Source of the DNA: Macrosoma leucophasiata
Taxonomy: Eukaryota > Arthropoda > Insecta > Lepidoptera > Hedylidae
Direction of reading: 5' to 3'
Length of the DNA stretch: 64,000 nucleotides
NCBI GenBank assembly: GCA_036365455.1
Contig: JAWQUS010000020.1
Span: 20,469,001-20,533,000, forward strand
In this document: positions 1-10,082 of the stretch, piece by piece
Layout: every line of letters begins with the position of its first letter
How positions within the stretch are numbered: the first letter of the stretch is position 1
Position numbers and translations under genes: made by a program
The notes under the pieces: generated by a model
What the model saw: the letters and a program-made list of their open reading frames with translations, nothing else
What the model was told of the DNA's origin: nothing
Database searches by the model: none

Positions 1-1554
1 CTTCACCGGTATGATTATATTGGAATCAATCCGGGATTGTACTTTAATATCTACCGTTGCCTTCGACACTATAGTTTTGTCTCCCCCGAGACCCGTTAAG
101 TAACTCTTTGTAGATGCCTTCCTCAGTCCCAAGTACTGTACGGTCGATTCGGTCACAAAGGACGATTGTGAACCTTGATCGAGGAGCGCACGAATTTCAT
201 GCCCTTCACCGTTCCTGGACATGGCCTTTACAAGCGCAGTGGCAAGCAAAACCTGTTGTCGAACCTTGTCCGTCGCGAAACAGGATACTATTTGTGTCGA
301 TTCATTTGTTTTTGCTGTTTCAGCCTCTGAAGCAGTAGCAACACACCCACTCGCTTCAGTATCAACGGAATATTGACCGCCCTTCGGATGTAGCAGCGCA
401 TGGTGCCTTCGACGACAAATGCGACATTTAATATTAGATCGGCAATCCTTGGCCGAATGGTTGCTACCCATACAATTAAAGCATATGTTATTTTGTAATA
501 CAAACTTACGTCTAGAATCAACCGGTTCCTTCTGGAACTCCTTACACATCATCAGCCTATGGCTGGACTTACAATATGGACATATAATATCATTAACATC
601 TTTAACATGGAATGATTTAACCTTAGCTGATTGGTTTGGTCCCACGACATGTTTGGTACCCAGAAACTCGATGGCTCGAAATCGATTGGTTAAGAATTCT
701 GTGAATTGTTGATACGTAGGCAATTCGTCGGAATAATCTGATGTGCTAAATTCCCACTGCCGTCGTGTTTCTGCGTCCAATTTCAATGACAAAATATGAA
801 TTATCAAAATATCCCAGTTTTTAATGTTAATGCCCAAATTTGCAAGCGTAGCTAAGCAGTCATTCGTAGTATCTACAAGAGATTTTAGACCACTGGCTGA
901 CTCTATCAATAAACTTCTTTGACTCAATAGCCGTTTTAACGCATTATTTGAAATTAGTTTTTTATTGTTGTATCTTTGAGATAACAATTCCCAACATCTA
1001 CTAAAGTTGGCTTCCTGTGTAGGAACGTGCCGTAAAAGCTGTTCTGCTTCACCTGCTAGATACCCTTTCAAATAGTATAACCGCTGTACATTGTCAATAC
1101 ACTTGTTCTTTATTATTAGCGAGTCGAACAACTCTTTGAATGTCGCCCAGTCAGCGTAATTGCCGGTAAACGTGGGAATGTTTATCTTTGGTAATTTTAC
1201 GTGAGAAGTTGCTTGGTCTCTACTGGATTTAGAGCTCTCGTTATTGACATCGGTTATTGGCAAATTAAACTTAGCTAATGCTTCCTTGAGCTCACACTTA
1301 TAGTCTAAATAACTATCCCCAGTGACTCCGTACACGTCACCAGACATGTACATTGTCGTATTCAGTGTAGTTGGAAATGATTGAACTAAAGTGTCGTGAC
1401 CTCTCACAAACTTTGTCCATAACCGCTCTAAATTTTCCAATCTATTCTCAATATATACCTTTGTAATTCTTTCTTTAGGCGATTTTTTGTAGTTTTTAAA
1501 ATCTTTATCGATCCTAGATTGGATATCTAGTTGTAATGCGATTGCGGCCTCCAT
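1..1554 (-). CDS. BEL/Pao retrotransposon Gag-Pol, 5' part (runs off the left edge)
   Basis: Reading the minus strand from the ATG at 1554, 518 codons stay open to the window edge, so the protein continues to the left. In order I see a charged N-terminus; a DUF1759-type Gag region from about residue 121 (motif LPKINIPTFTG, then YADW); two zinc knuckles starting at Cys325 (CX2CX3HX4C) and Cys358 (CX2CX4HX4C) plus a third Cys/His cluster; and the start of the DUF1758 retroviral-type aspartic protease at Asp459 (LLDQGSQSSF). This Gag, knuckle, protease order on one frame is the hallmark of BEL/Pao elements; reverse transcriptase, RNase H and integrase should follow outside the window. No stop or frameshift is seen, so the visible part may be intact. 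The start is the first ATG of the frame, after an untranslated leader. Confidence 0.9.
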   Translation of the reverse strand, partial: MEAAIALQLDIQSRIDKDFKNYKKSPKERITKVYIENRLENLERLWTKFVRGHDTLVQSFPTTLNTTMYMSGDVYGVTGDSYLDYKCELKEALAKFNLPITDVNNESSKSSRDQATSHVKLPKINIPTFTGNYADWATFKELFDSLIIKNKCIDNVQRLYYLKGYLAGEAEQLLRHVPTQEANFSRCWELLSQRYNNKKLISNNALKRLLSQRSLLIESASGLKSLVDTTNDCLATLANLGINIKNWDILIIHILSLKLDAETRRQWEFSTSDYSDELPTYQQFTEFLTNRFRAIEFLGTKHVVGPNQSAKVKSFHVKDVNDIICPYCKSSHRLMMCKEFQKEPVDSRRKFVLQNNICFNCMGSNHSAKDCRSNIKCRICRRRHHALLHPKGGQYSVDTEASGCVATASEAETAKTNESTQIVSCFATDKVRQQVLLATALVKAMSRNGEGHEIRALLDQGSQSSFVTESTVQYLGLRKASTKSYLTGLGGDKTIVSKATVDIKVQSRIDSNIIIPVK

Positions 1555-1952
1555 AGTTCAATTAAAATCTTTACAGCATAAACAAGTTGAAAAAGGTAAT
1601 AATTTTTCTAAGTTGCAATGTAAGTCAAATACAATTCTCAGCAAATGTCGCAAAATTATTACAAGTATTTAAACAGTTATGAATTACACAATTTTACACA
1701 ACGTAAAACAATTCTATGTCTAACCTAAACACAAATAAAAACACAAGTCCAAGTAAAAACCGTAAAATTTTACAAGTGTTTGAGCACTTATTAATTCGCT
1801 ATGAAATCGGGCATAGGTTCCCCGTAAGTTCAAAATTAGCGAAATTATTCTAAGTCCAGCATGCACACAAGAATTTTCTAAGTCCTTAAACTACACTTTA
1901 AATAAATGTCAACAAATTTTCTAAGTTCAAATTCACCAAATTTTAAACTTTT

Positions 1953-2106
1953 AAGTGTCAATTTCACTGTATATGTCTTTACACAAGATATTTTGAACTT
2001 TATCTCCAAGAAATAGAAGTCAAATTTATAAATGTCAATGTCACTTTAGATGTTTTAGCACAAGATATTTTGAACTTTATCTCCAAGAGTTAGAAGCCAA
2101 ATTTAC
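1953..2106. repeat. 77-bp imperfect tandem duplication in the BEL leader
   Basis: Two adjacent copies with period 77 share the core CAAGATATTTTGAACTTTAT and the following CTCCAAGA. They differ at a few scattered bases. The first starts near 1953 and the second near 2030. Confidence 0.85.
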
Positions 2107-2175
2107 TCACAATTGTTCCGTTCACTTAACTGCACTTCCTGTAACTTCCAAACTCCACCCCGTCTCGTCCTCCGA

Positions 2176-2203
2176 TGACGTCACGTACACTCCAATGACG
2201 TCA
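2176..2203. promoter_or_regulatory. two TGACGTCA (CRE) palindromes
   Basis: TGACGTCA occurs at 2176-2183 and 2196-2203, 20 bp apart, in the leader of the BEL element. The motif is the consensus CREB/ATF site. A promoter or enhancer role is inferred. Confidence 0.5.
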
Positions 2204-2418
2204 CGGCCGCGCTCCCTCTGCGGAACCGCAACACTCCCAGCTGCTCCTCACCTGCTCGCTTGACCTGACAGCCTCCTCCCACGAGGGGGACTGTCGGAAG
2301 TAGTGGAGTCCGCACTCCACCTACTCCCAGCTTGCGTTTGCGACAGCGATCCACTGCCCGCAAGCTATTTCAAAAAAGCCTGGTTCCGTCTACTGACAGA
2401 TCCGACTCAGAAGGACCA

Positions 2419-2644
2419 TGAACAAATACCGAGCGAGCGGTGGTCCGAGGTGTGGTCCGAAACGAACCGGGAAGTCAATTAAACAACCACAGTCGCACGG
2501 AACAAAATTTATTTCCACAAAAACTTATTAGTTTTAGGACATATCCGAAAAATCTATACAGCGTCATTTAGCCGATCTGATGATCGGTACAGCGCCATCT
2601 AGTATAGACTAGTGGAACCACAGATGGCGCTGCAATATTTCACA
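2419..2644 (-). mobile_element. candidate 5' LTR of the BEL/Pao element
   Basis: On the minus strand this stretch begins TGTGAAATATTGC and ends TTTGTTCA, directly before the BEL-like leader motif. That gives a TG...CA LTR of about 226 bp. An 11-bp inverted repeat (2590-2600 with 2622-2632, CAGCGCCATCT) lies near its start. The 3' LTR and target duplication are outside the window, so both boundaries are inferred. Confidence 0.45.
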
Positions 2645-3113
2645 GTTGTAAACAACCTATTTCCTCCTTATTATATTGTGACGTATTATTCTGATTCAAT
2701 TTACGCACTGCCAAAATTTTGTTTCATTTGCCATAGTAGACAGCGCTATAGTTTGGAATGAGACTAAGCTATAGCGACTCCATTTACATTGACAATAAAA
2801 GGTATACTTAATAGGTATATTACGGTCGTTGAAATGAATTGATTTCGTAAGTAGAGCTTGTGTTGGAGTTCGCGGGCGTTCTTGCTTCGTTCAAGTGGTT
2901 ATATGTACCTCCATAATTTTCCATACAGCGACATACCAGCTAAGTAGCAGGAGTGGCAACGCATCTACAATGAAATTTCTATGGTATTTATGTAGATTTT
3001 TGAAATAATGTGCTCAGTGATATTTGCGAACTTAAAAAATTTAACTGATGTATATCAAATGGGCCCCTTCAGACTCAGAAGAAATATCTGACGTTTGAAT
3101 AATAATATAAATG
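2645..3113. other. no gene seen
   Basis: AT-rich DNA with no supported ORF. A short stretch near 2940-2970 resembles the middle of family A but is too degraded to call. Confidence 0.4.
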
Positions 3114-3410
3114 TATTTTTTTTTTTTTTTTTATGTAATCGCAGTGGCAAGCAAGCATGCAGTTCACATTGATGTTAAGTGATGACTGCAGCCTATAGAC
3201 ATCCACACAAAGACCACGATCAAAATGCAGATGCGTTACCACTCCTGAGGCCTAAGGTGTTATGTCTCTGTGCCGGAAATTACAGGGCCATACATTACCA
3301 CCTGACCGGAACACGATAGTGCTGAACACTACCATTTAGCGGCAAGTATATAAGGTAATGCGGTGGTGCCTACGCCCGCGAGCTCCGTCACTGGAGCTCT
3401 ACCACCAGTA
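3114..3410 (-). mobile_element. family A retroposon, near full length
   Basis: Reference copy. Read on the minus strand it starts TACTGGTGGTAGAGCTCCAG, passes through AGGCACCACCGCATTACC, GTTCAGCACTATCGTGTTCC and GGCTGCAGTCATCACTTAAC, and ends at TTGCCACT..ATTACATAAA followed by a poly-A run (plus-strand T-run at 3114-3132). The poly-A end indicates target-primed reverse transcription. The layout resembles 3' tails of lepidopteran non-LTR retroposons such as Bombyx BMC1; this comparison is from memory. No coding potential. Confidence 0.85.
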
Positions 3411-3582
3411 AAATGCCAGATTAGTGTAAGATTAACATTTTTATACGGGTAAAGTGTGGACACATTTTAAAATACAAATAGCAAAAATGCTAACAATTGA
3501 AAACACTAATTGTATAGTTAGTTTATGTCAAGTAAATACGTCCTCGAGCTTACTAGCTTTCATTTTTCTGCTCATAAATACA

Positions 3583-4677
3583 TACCGGTACTTAGCCAAG
3601 TACGTACCTATAATATTATTACGCTTTGCTTCTTGAAGGTTGAGCCTCACATTAGAATATCTAAGCATCTACAGCACGGATAGTTTCTTCAGCCAACAAA
3701 ATACTAGGAAATAATCATGAAAACGGAATAATTTTTAACGTATAGCTCTGCACAACGTGGGATGCGTAGCAAGTTTTCTCGGCTCATAAATATCATTGAG
3801 AGCAGGCAATTTGAATTCTTATTTGTATCTAGTTTGAGTGCAATGTTCACTGCGATGTTTGCAAGACGTTAGACGCCATAATGGGTATAAACAAAAACAT
3901 GGCAAGACACAAATCTCCCGGCGGGGTCTCCGCATAAAACACTAACTCGATTACCGGTACTGCGGTTATTTACCGGTACCGAATCGGTTACTATCGTTTG
4001 GCCGCTCAGTAGTTCTATAAAATTTTGCAGAAACTGGTAGTTATTAAATTTAAGTTGAACTTTAAAACTATAAAATCTTTTTTCGACAAGTATCAATGTT
4101 CTAATAACATACTATATGCGCTAGGTGAATACAATATTCAGGAACGAAAAAATAATATAAGATACGAGATTTTATGTATTTATTGTCTTCTGTGTAATGT
4201 ATTTATTACTTTAAATATACCACATAGACGGATAAGAGACTCGTTATGGTGGTTATAAGATTGAAATACTCATACTTTACGAGATATCTCCCCTGAGAGA
4301 ATGACTGTAAATAAACGTAAAAATCATCAGTTTGTTACGGATTTGCTCATATTTTCTGCCCGAACTACAGATTTTCTTTGCTATTGGCAAACGTTTAACG
4401 CTGGTTGTACCATTCAGAACCACAGGAAAGAAATAGTTTGAGAATTAATTAATCTATCTACTAAGTTTTGGTAGCGAAGTATTTGTCACGTGCCTTTTTA
4501 CTTACCTAAAATAAACAGTTTGTTACCTACAGTCGACAGCCAACAGCTAATAAAATAACGACTATTAATAAAATATCTTTATTGCCAGAAAATATGAATA
4601 CCGGTACGTGTAGTCGATACAGTACCAAGTTGAGCAAGCCAAGTCCGGAGCTAAAGTCCGTGTATTATTTACCGGTA
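3583..4677. promoter_or_regulatory. cluster of five TACCGGTA palindromes in unique-looking DNA
   Basis: Exact TACCGGTA occurs at 3583, 3952, 3971, 4599 and 4670. The surrounding 3411-4880 has no recognised repeat or gene. The short ORFs here have no recognisable similarity. I read it as candidate cis-regulatory DNA; the binding factor is unknown. Confidence 0.4.
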
Positions 4678-4884
4678 CAATTTACAGAGTTGGAGTGTTT
4701 GCGCGTTTTCGAACGGGTAGCGGTTGCAGCTCGCCCAAACTTAGTCTTTGTCGATGGCAGACTTTTAAACGACTATCGGAACAGTTTAGATTTGTTTTTC
4801 TTATATAAAAAACAGTCTTAAGTGCTAGGCTTCAGATGCAACGTTGTTGGTAAATATATTATGTGGATGATGAATATATAGGTA

Positions 4885-5085
4885 TGACGACCCGGTTAGT
4901 CCAGCGGTGTGCGATGACCGTTTGATTCGAAGGGTTCGATCCCCGCACCGGGACAAATATTTGTATGGCCGACAGATATTTGTTTCGGGTCTGGGTGTTA
5001 TATGTATTTGTTGTATGTGTACAACAGCACCCACAACACTGGTTTATACCTACTGTGGGGCTGTGAGTGTAAGCGTATTCAATTT
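4885..5085 (+). mobile_element. family E tRNA-derived SINE
   Basis: The head is tRNA-like: an A-box-like GGTTAGTCCAGCGG and a B-box GGGTTCGATCCCCGCACCGGG. The body ACAAATATTTGTATGGCC...GGGTCTGGGTGTT is typical of a widespread lepidopteran SINE. A second copy lies at 46836-47018 on the other strand. Confidence 0.7.
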
Positions 5086-5114
5086 CTTATTATTATATTT
5101 ATTGTTCGTTACTT

Positions 5115-5215
5115 GTAATTTTTATGGCAAGCAAACGTATAGTTTTGAGGATAACAAGATCAAAATGCTGATGCATTTTGACAGCCGGCCAGCAGCCACA
5201 CCCGGGGTGTAGGTA
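5115..5215 (-). mobile_element. family A, degraded fragment
   Basis: Keeps TTTTTATGGCAAGCAAACG and the GATCAAAATGCTGATGC segment, the tail half of family A read in reverse. Confidence 0.4.
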
Positions 5216-5386
5216 AATTGTCTTATTTATTGTAATATTTATTACAGAGCCATAATTTGTGCGCTATCATCTTAAATTAAGTTCTTATATAGATTGTATA
5301 AGCACTGAACATTTTATAATTCTAAGACTTTTTATAACTTAGGTTGTAATATGTATTTTTCGCAATAACACATGCGAGTGAACTTT

Positions 5387-5484
5387 AGAAATTAAAGAAA
5401 TAACTGGACTGGTTATCCTGAGGTCGCAGATTCAATTCCTGCCCGAAGTCGAAATTTTTCTTTCAGTTTTTTTCTTTAATTTCT
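5387..5484 (+). mobile_element. family C tRNA-like 3' half inside a 14-bp inverted repeat
   Basis: The segment from 5401 contains CTGGTTATCCTGAGGTCGCAG, a B-box-like GATTCAATTCC, CCGAAGTCG and the family C tail TTTTTCTTT. It is flanked by a perfect inverted repeat, AGAAATTAAAGAAA (5387-5400) with its complement at 5471-5484. The DNA just to the left resembles the family C tail in reverse, which suggests a rearranged, back-folded copy. Confidence 0.55.
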
Positions 5485-5960
5485 ATAACTTAGGTGCTTT
5501 GAGAGATTTTGAACTCTACATTGACTCTACAATACGTATAGCTAACTGTCTTGTCACAGTTGTATATTCAAGAAAGATATTACAGCTTAAACTACAAAGT
5601 ATGTACTTATTTTGGCTAATGGAAGTGCAAGCTCATTTGCTATTTTATGTCCAAAGGTTTACAGACAAGCTCACGGGCCACCTGATGGCAAGTGGACACT
5701 TGGAACACCAGCGGAGTTGCCAACGCGCTGCCAGCCCTGAAGGACTCTGTTGGCGCCATTTTTGAAGAGCCTAATATTGTCGAGGGAACACCTCGTAGAG
5801 AAGTTCTATAATTAACAAGTTCTGGGCAGAAACGAATGCGAAAATAGCACTGTTGAAATACCTAGTATCCAGTCGGTGAAAGCACTACTACGAGTACTAC
5901 TACCATATTCTCTGCTACTACTAAGAAAGTCTTGTTTTGCAAGGAATGAGGCGGTGGTAC
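5485..5960. other. no gene seen; possible degraded repeat at 5650-5815
   Basis: The stretch GACAAGCTCACGGGCCACCTGATGGCAAGTGG resembles an interspersed lepidopteran repeat, but I see no second copy in the window and cannot classify it. Confidence 0.3.
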
Positions 5961-6248
5961 TTTTTTTTTTATGTAATAAAAGTGGCAAACAAGTATGCAG
6001 TTCACATTGATGTTAAGTGATGACTGCAGCCTATAGACAACCACACAATGACCAGAGTCAAAATGCAGATGCGCTGCCACTCTTGAGACATTAGGTGTTA
6101 TGCCTCTGTACCGGAAATTACCGGGCCGTACATTACCACCTGACCGGAACATGATAGTGCTGAACACTACCATTTAGCGGCAAGTATATTAGGTAATGCG
6201 GTGGTGCCTATGCCCGCGAGCTCTGTCACTGGAGCTCTACCACCAGTA
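5961..6248 (-). mobile_element. family A, near full length
   Basis: T-run at 5961-5970, then the full family A sequence in reverse to ACCACCAGTA at 6248. Confidence 0.85.
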
Positions 6249-6664
6249 GAAACTTAAACTCGGCTCATAAATTTACACTTATTAAACAAATCTTTTAAGC
6301 TTCTATGCGCTAAATGAAAGAAACAACACGTCTCATTTTGAATTTTCGATTGAAATTCGTAAGTATAAGTCCTTTATTTCTGTATGAACTTCTATAAAAA
6401 GTTAATTTTGTTCAAATCAAAAGTTTAGTGAAGCAATAAAGAAGATAATTATGATGAATGTGACGTTTAAAACGAGTGAATATAAGAAGGGAATGAATCT
6501 GCGCGTCATTAAATGTTAAAGGGCGTTCTAGCACTTTGGACTGTTTGTAACTAAATTGGAAATTATAATTAAAAATCATTGTCTCAAAATGGTTCCAGTT
6601 GAAAACCAGTGTCAATCATGATGAACTGGTTTGGTACTTTTTTGGAGCGGTCGTGTCATATATT
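6249..6664. other. no gene seen
   Basis: AT-rich; only short chance ORFs. Confidence 0.4.
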
Positions 6665-7150
6665 ATTTTTTTATGTACCTAAGGTTGCAAACAAGAACGA
6701 AGTTATAGTTGGTAATAGATGGCGCTGCTGCTACCATAAAGCAATGCAATAGATGTGAAGGAAAGATTTGACAAATCGGGCAGGGCTTCAGTAGCTCAAT
6801 TGGAAGAGCGGCTGGACTAGATTCCCAGTAGGTCGCGAGTTCGAGTCTCGCCTGAAGTCGAATTTTTCTTTCCATTTTTCTTTAAAAATAAAATATATTT
6901 CACAAGCATGTGTTAATGCGAAATAAATATTTCACAAGCATGTGTTAATGCGAAATAATATAAAAACAAGAACGAAGTTCATATGAATGTTACGTGATGA
7001 TTGCAGCCTATAGACGTCGACACAAATACCAGCGGTCAAATGCAAATGCGTTGCCACTGCCTGAGGCATCAGTAGTTATGTCTCTGTGATAGCTATTACA
7101 ATACCATCTAACCGGAACACGATAGTACAGTGCAATACAGCAGCAATTGT
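6665..7150 (-). mobile_element. family A split by a family C insertion
   Basis: The T-rich end and AACAAGAACGAAGTT lie at 6665-6704. The remainder resumes at 6980 with CATATGAATG...GATGATTGCAGCCTATAGAC and runs to about 7150. Removing 6705-6979 restores a continuous, 5'-shortened family A copy. Confidence 0.75.
6705..6963 (+). mobile_element. family C tRNA-like SINE with 16-bp target duplication
   Basis: The tRNA-like core (6786-6862) has paired acceptor arms (CTTCAG/CTGAAG), a GCTC/GAGC D-arm and a GCGAG/CTCGC T-arm around TTCGAGT. The anticodon loop is oversized, about 9 nt. It is followed by TTTTTCTTTCC and an A-rich tail holding a direct duplication of TTTCACAAGCATGTGTTAAT. A 16-bp direct repeat, AAACAAGAACGAAGTT, flanks it at 6689-6704 and 6964-6979. 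Confidence 0.75.
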
Positions 7151-7153
7151 TTC

Positions 7154-7450
7154 ACTGGTGGTAGAGCTCCAGTGACGGAGCTCGCGGGCGTAGGCACCAC
7201 AGCATTACCTAATATACTTGCCGCTAAATGGTAGTAATCAGCACTATCGTGTTTCGGTCAGGTGGTAATGCACGGCCCTGTAATTTCCGGCACAGAGGCA
7301 TAACACCTTAGGCCTCAGGAGTGGTAACGCATCTGCATTTTGACCTTGGTCTTTGTGTGGGTGTCTATAGGCTGCAGTCATCACTTAACATCAACGCTTG
7401 TGCGCAACGAAGTGCAAGCTTGTTTACCACTGCCATTACATTAAAAAAAA
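7154..7450 (+). mobile_element. family A, near full length
   Basis: Starts ACTGGTGGTAGAGCTCCAG and ends in an A-run at 7443-7450. It lies head to head with the minus copy ending at 7150, only a few bases away. Confidence 0.85.
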
Positions 7451-7819
7451 TATAGTTCTTGCATAAATGTCCATAAGCTGTAGTAGTAGAAGTTGAACAT
7501 ACCTATTTATGAGGTTCAAAAGATATCCGATTAACATAATTTGGTGAATTTTTCTCGATGTACCTAGTTAGATATGTTAACGCTTACGCACTGGGGCGCG
7601 GGCAGCGGTGCTGATCGATTCTCCCCGCATTTCCACGAGGATAGCTGGTGGGCTTATTGATAAATGACGCGTTCCTTACTAAAGGGTGTTAATGTGCTAT
7701 TTGTAATTATTTGTTTTTGTCAAACAATTGTCCGTTGTGATATTCGATGTGTTTAATTTTGTAAAATCTTTTGTTAGCGTTTTATTAATAGTATGAAATA
7801 AGAAAACTTGTATTGTATG
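7451..7819. other. no gene seen
   Basis: Unique-looking DNA. A short GC-richer stretch at about 7590-7640 has no recognisable content. Confidence 0.4.
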
Positions 7820-8095
7820 ACTGCCTCAGTAGTCGAGTAGGCCACTACTATTACGCTTGGGTCCTGGTTTCGATTCCCGGGCCGGGGACTATCAGAGATA
7901 GCGATGTAAAAAAATTTTTTATCTTTCGTTCTATTGGGATTTTATCATTTTTTGGAAGTTTCCCAGTACCTTCCTCGGAGTTTGGTAATGTACCCGGAGA
8001 TGTCAACAGGCTCGCCACCACATGGGCCAAAAACGTAACCGGCGAATCGAGGGTGTTTGCTCGAATGCATGAATGAATTTACCTCTGAATGTTTT
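7820..8095 (+). mobile_element. family B tRNA-derived SINE
   Basis: The head CTGCCTCAGTAGTCGAGTAG and B-box-like GGTTTCGATTCCCGGGCC are tRNA-like. The body has TTTCCCAGTACC, GGTAATGT and AAAACGTAACCGGCGAATCG. The usual 3' end is replaced or missing. Confidence 0.75.
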
Positions 8096-8127
8096 GTTAC
8101 TTTAAGATTATGGTTTTATTGTAAGAT

Positions 8128-8300
8128 GGTGAAAACAAGCATGAGTTCTCGTGGATCGTAACATCGTAAGTGGCAGCGGTCTATAAAACATCTGAATAAA
8201 ACTGAAGGTCAATGTGCTGTAGCGTTGCCACCCGTGAGGCATAAGTTTAAGCCTCTGTGATAGTTGTGGCGAGGCCAAATGAAAACGATTTATGTCTTAA
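8128..8300 (-). mobile_element. family A, degraded
   Basis: Retains GTTGCCACCCGTGAGGCATAAG and CCTCTGTGATAGTTG in reverse family A order. Confidence 0.45.
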
Positions 8301-8349
8301 AGTTGCAGACAACCGTGCAGTTCACAGTTGTATGTAATATAGATTTTAC

Positions 8350-8632
8350 ACTGGTGGCTCCAGTGACGGCACTCGCGGGCGTAGGCACCACCGCATTACC
8401 TAATATACTTGCCGTTAAATGGTAATGTTCAGCGCTATTGTGTTCCGGTCAGGGGGTAATGTACGGTTCTGTAATTTCCGGCACAGAGGTATAACACCTT
8501 AGGCCTCAGGAGTGGTAACACATCTGCATTTTGACCTTGGCCTTTGTGTAAGTGTCTATAGGCTGCAGTCCTCACTTAACATCAATGTGAACTGCATGCT
8601 TGTTTGCCACTTCAATTACATAAAAAAAAAAA
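8350..8632 (+). mobile_element. family A, near full length
   Basis: Starts ACTGGTGGCTCCAGTGACGG and ends with an A-run at 8622-8632. The ORF across it is incidental. Confidence 0.85.
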
Positions 8633-8764
8633 TAGGCTACAGATCTATAGACACCTACGCGCAAACCAAAAGTCTAAATGTAGATGCGTTTCTACTCCTG
8701 TGGTCAAAAAGTTTTTACCTAAACACAAAAAATTGGGTCATAGTGTCAAAAATGTGAGTTATGG

Positions 8765-8845
8765 TGTACCCTGATATTTGGCGCTTCGTGTTCTCTACCT
8801 ACCCTGTAGACGACTAGGCGTGAATATAGGTAATTACATGTATAC
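8765..8845 (+). mobile_element. RTE-like LINE 3' end, fragment
   Basis: Matches the end seen at 18640-18690: a GGCGCT...CTCT.CCTACC stretch followed by TAGGCGTGAATATA. Confidence 0.45.
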
Positions 8846-9208
8846 ATTTACTTAAGAGTAACATTTCACATTTCTGTTTTGGAAATATCTAGTAATGAAT
8901 TAAAACGTTTGTGACACTCCGTGCCGTGTCGCCCGTCACGCTGTATGTCCCACATTGACACGATCCCTCAGTTACCGCCACAATGCAAATTGCTTAGCCG
9001 TAATTAATTGAACTCCGGTGATTGATGGACTGTTTATTTATGAATCGATTGTGTTATAACAAGTTTTATTAAATTATTGGCTGGGTTTAATATCCCTAAT
9101 GGATAGTAAAAATGATTGTCTTGTGTCTTGTTTGGTACTTTGTATTTTGTACTATTTTTAGAATTCCATAGTCTACAAGGAACCCTTCGTCCGTCCTTCT
9201 TTTAATCT
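8846..9208. other. no gene seen
   Basis: AT-rich; no repeat or ORF recognised. Confidence 0.4.
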
Positions 9209-9572
9209 AAACTTCTAAGCTAATGTTATAAAGAGGTAATATTTTTTTGTTTGTTTGTTTGTTTGTAATGAAAAGGCTCAATAACTAATGGACTGATTTT
9301 AAAAATTGTTACACTGTTCGAAAGCTACATTATCCACCGGTAACATAGGCTATATTTTATTTTGGAAAAAATTGGGTTCCGTAAGATATTTGGGTTTATC
9401 AGACACAAGGTGTAAAAAATCAACCAGAAAAGTTACTTATTTTGCGTACACTGCCTAAACTATAAAAGATATCGAGGAAGACTTTAGGCTATATCTATGT
9501 ATAATCATCACGCTAAGACGAAAAGGAGAGGGTAGGCAACATTGCACCGCGCGAAGCCGGGGCGGGCCGCTA
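9209..9572 (+). mobile_element. Helitron-like non-autonomous element (degraded)
   Basis: Starts near CTAAGCTAATGTTATAAAGAGG and ends GCGCGAAGCCGGGGCGGGCCGCTA, the form of many lepidopteran Helitron 3' ends (GC-rich hairpin then CTAGT). The last two bases are altered here. A (TTTG)n run sits at 9248-9267. Confidence 0.5.
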
Positions 9573-9775
9573 TACCTATATAAAAAACTCGAGAACGACT
9601 GGACCGATTTGGCTAATTTTGGTTTTGAATGATTTTTGGAAGTCCAGGGAAGGTTTAAAAGGTAAAAATAGTAAAAACCACAATTTCGTTTTCCCATAAA
9701 AATACTCCGTATCTATAAAACCTTTGACACATTATTTTATTCTGAAGCAATACGAAGTTTGCCGGGTCAGCTAGT
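9573..9775 (+). mobile_element. Helitron-like element ending GCCGGGTCAGCTAGT
   Basis: Shares AACTCGAGAACG.CTGGACC, TGATTTTTGGAAGT and GCAATACGAAGTTTGCCGGG with the copy at 21137-21392. Both end CTAGT, the Helitron 3' terminus. Confidence 0.65.
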
Positions 9776-10082
9776 GGACTTATATAGGCGGCTCGTCTCG
9801 ATACACCACTAATCTGCTACACCGGGTAATCGGCGAGCGGAAAGGGCTCTTAGCCTAAATAAATGTATACCATTGCCTAGCCTAGGATCGGACCCCAGGC
9901 AGACCCCTGCGGATCTGGTTCTCGCTTAGGACATTGCGGGGAGAGACATAAGACACATGATGGAACTTAGGACCTCGGCGTAATACCTAATAATGGCCTT
10001 CTACCACTGACTATATACACCACTAGATATTTAATTATGATGTTTTTACGGTGTTTTAATTAAGTGTCTTTAACTCTTATTT
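9776..10082. other. LINE-tail-like or unassigned sequence
   Basis: The stretch 9784-9990 (GGCGGCTCGTCTCGATACAC..., GCGGAAAGGGCTCTTAGCC, TAAATAAATG) resembles 62480-62600 and may be a LINE 3' end. No ORF of note. Confidence 0.3.

Larger units (their letters stand above)
1555..2418 (-). other. 5' leader of the BEL/Pao element
   Basis: About 860 bp of non-coding DNA between the candidate 5' LTR and the Gag ATG. On the minus strand it opens with a GGTCCTTC...GGAT stretch (plus-strand 2401-2418), which resembles the conserved segment seen just after the LTR in BEL-type elements. It contains two CRE palindromes and a 77-bp tandem duplication, listed separately. The primer-binding site was not assigned. 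Confidence 0.5.

Noticed and set aside
4885..4956. functional tRNA gene
   Set aside because: Clear B-box, but the downstream body and second copy at 46.9 kb show it is a SINE head.
6786..6862. functional tRNA gene
   Set aside because: Arms pair well but the anticodon loop is oversized, and related copies with the same tail occur elsewhere; it is the core of a SINE.
6888..6958. CRISPR-like repeat
   Set aside because: Only two units without spacers; it is a tandem duplication in a SINE tail. No CRISPR array exists in the window.
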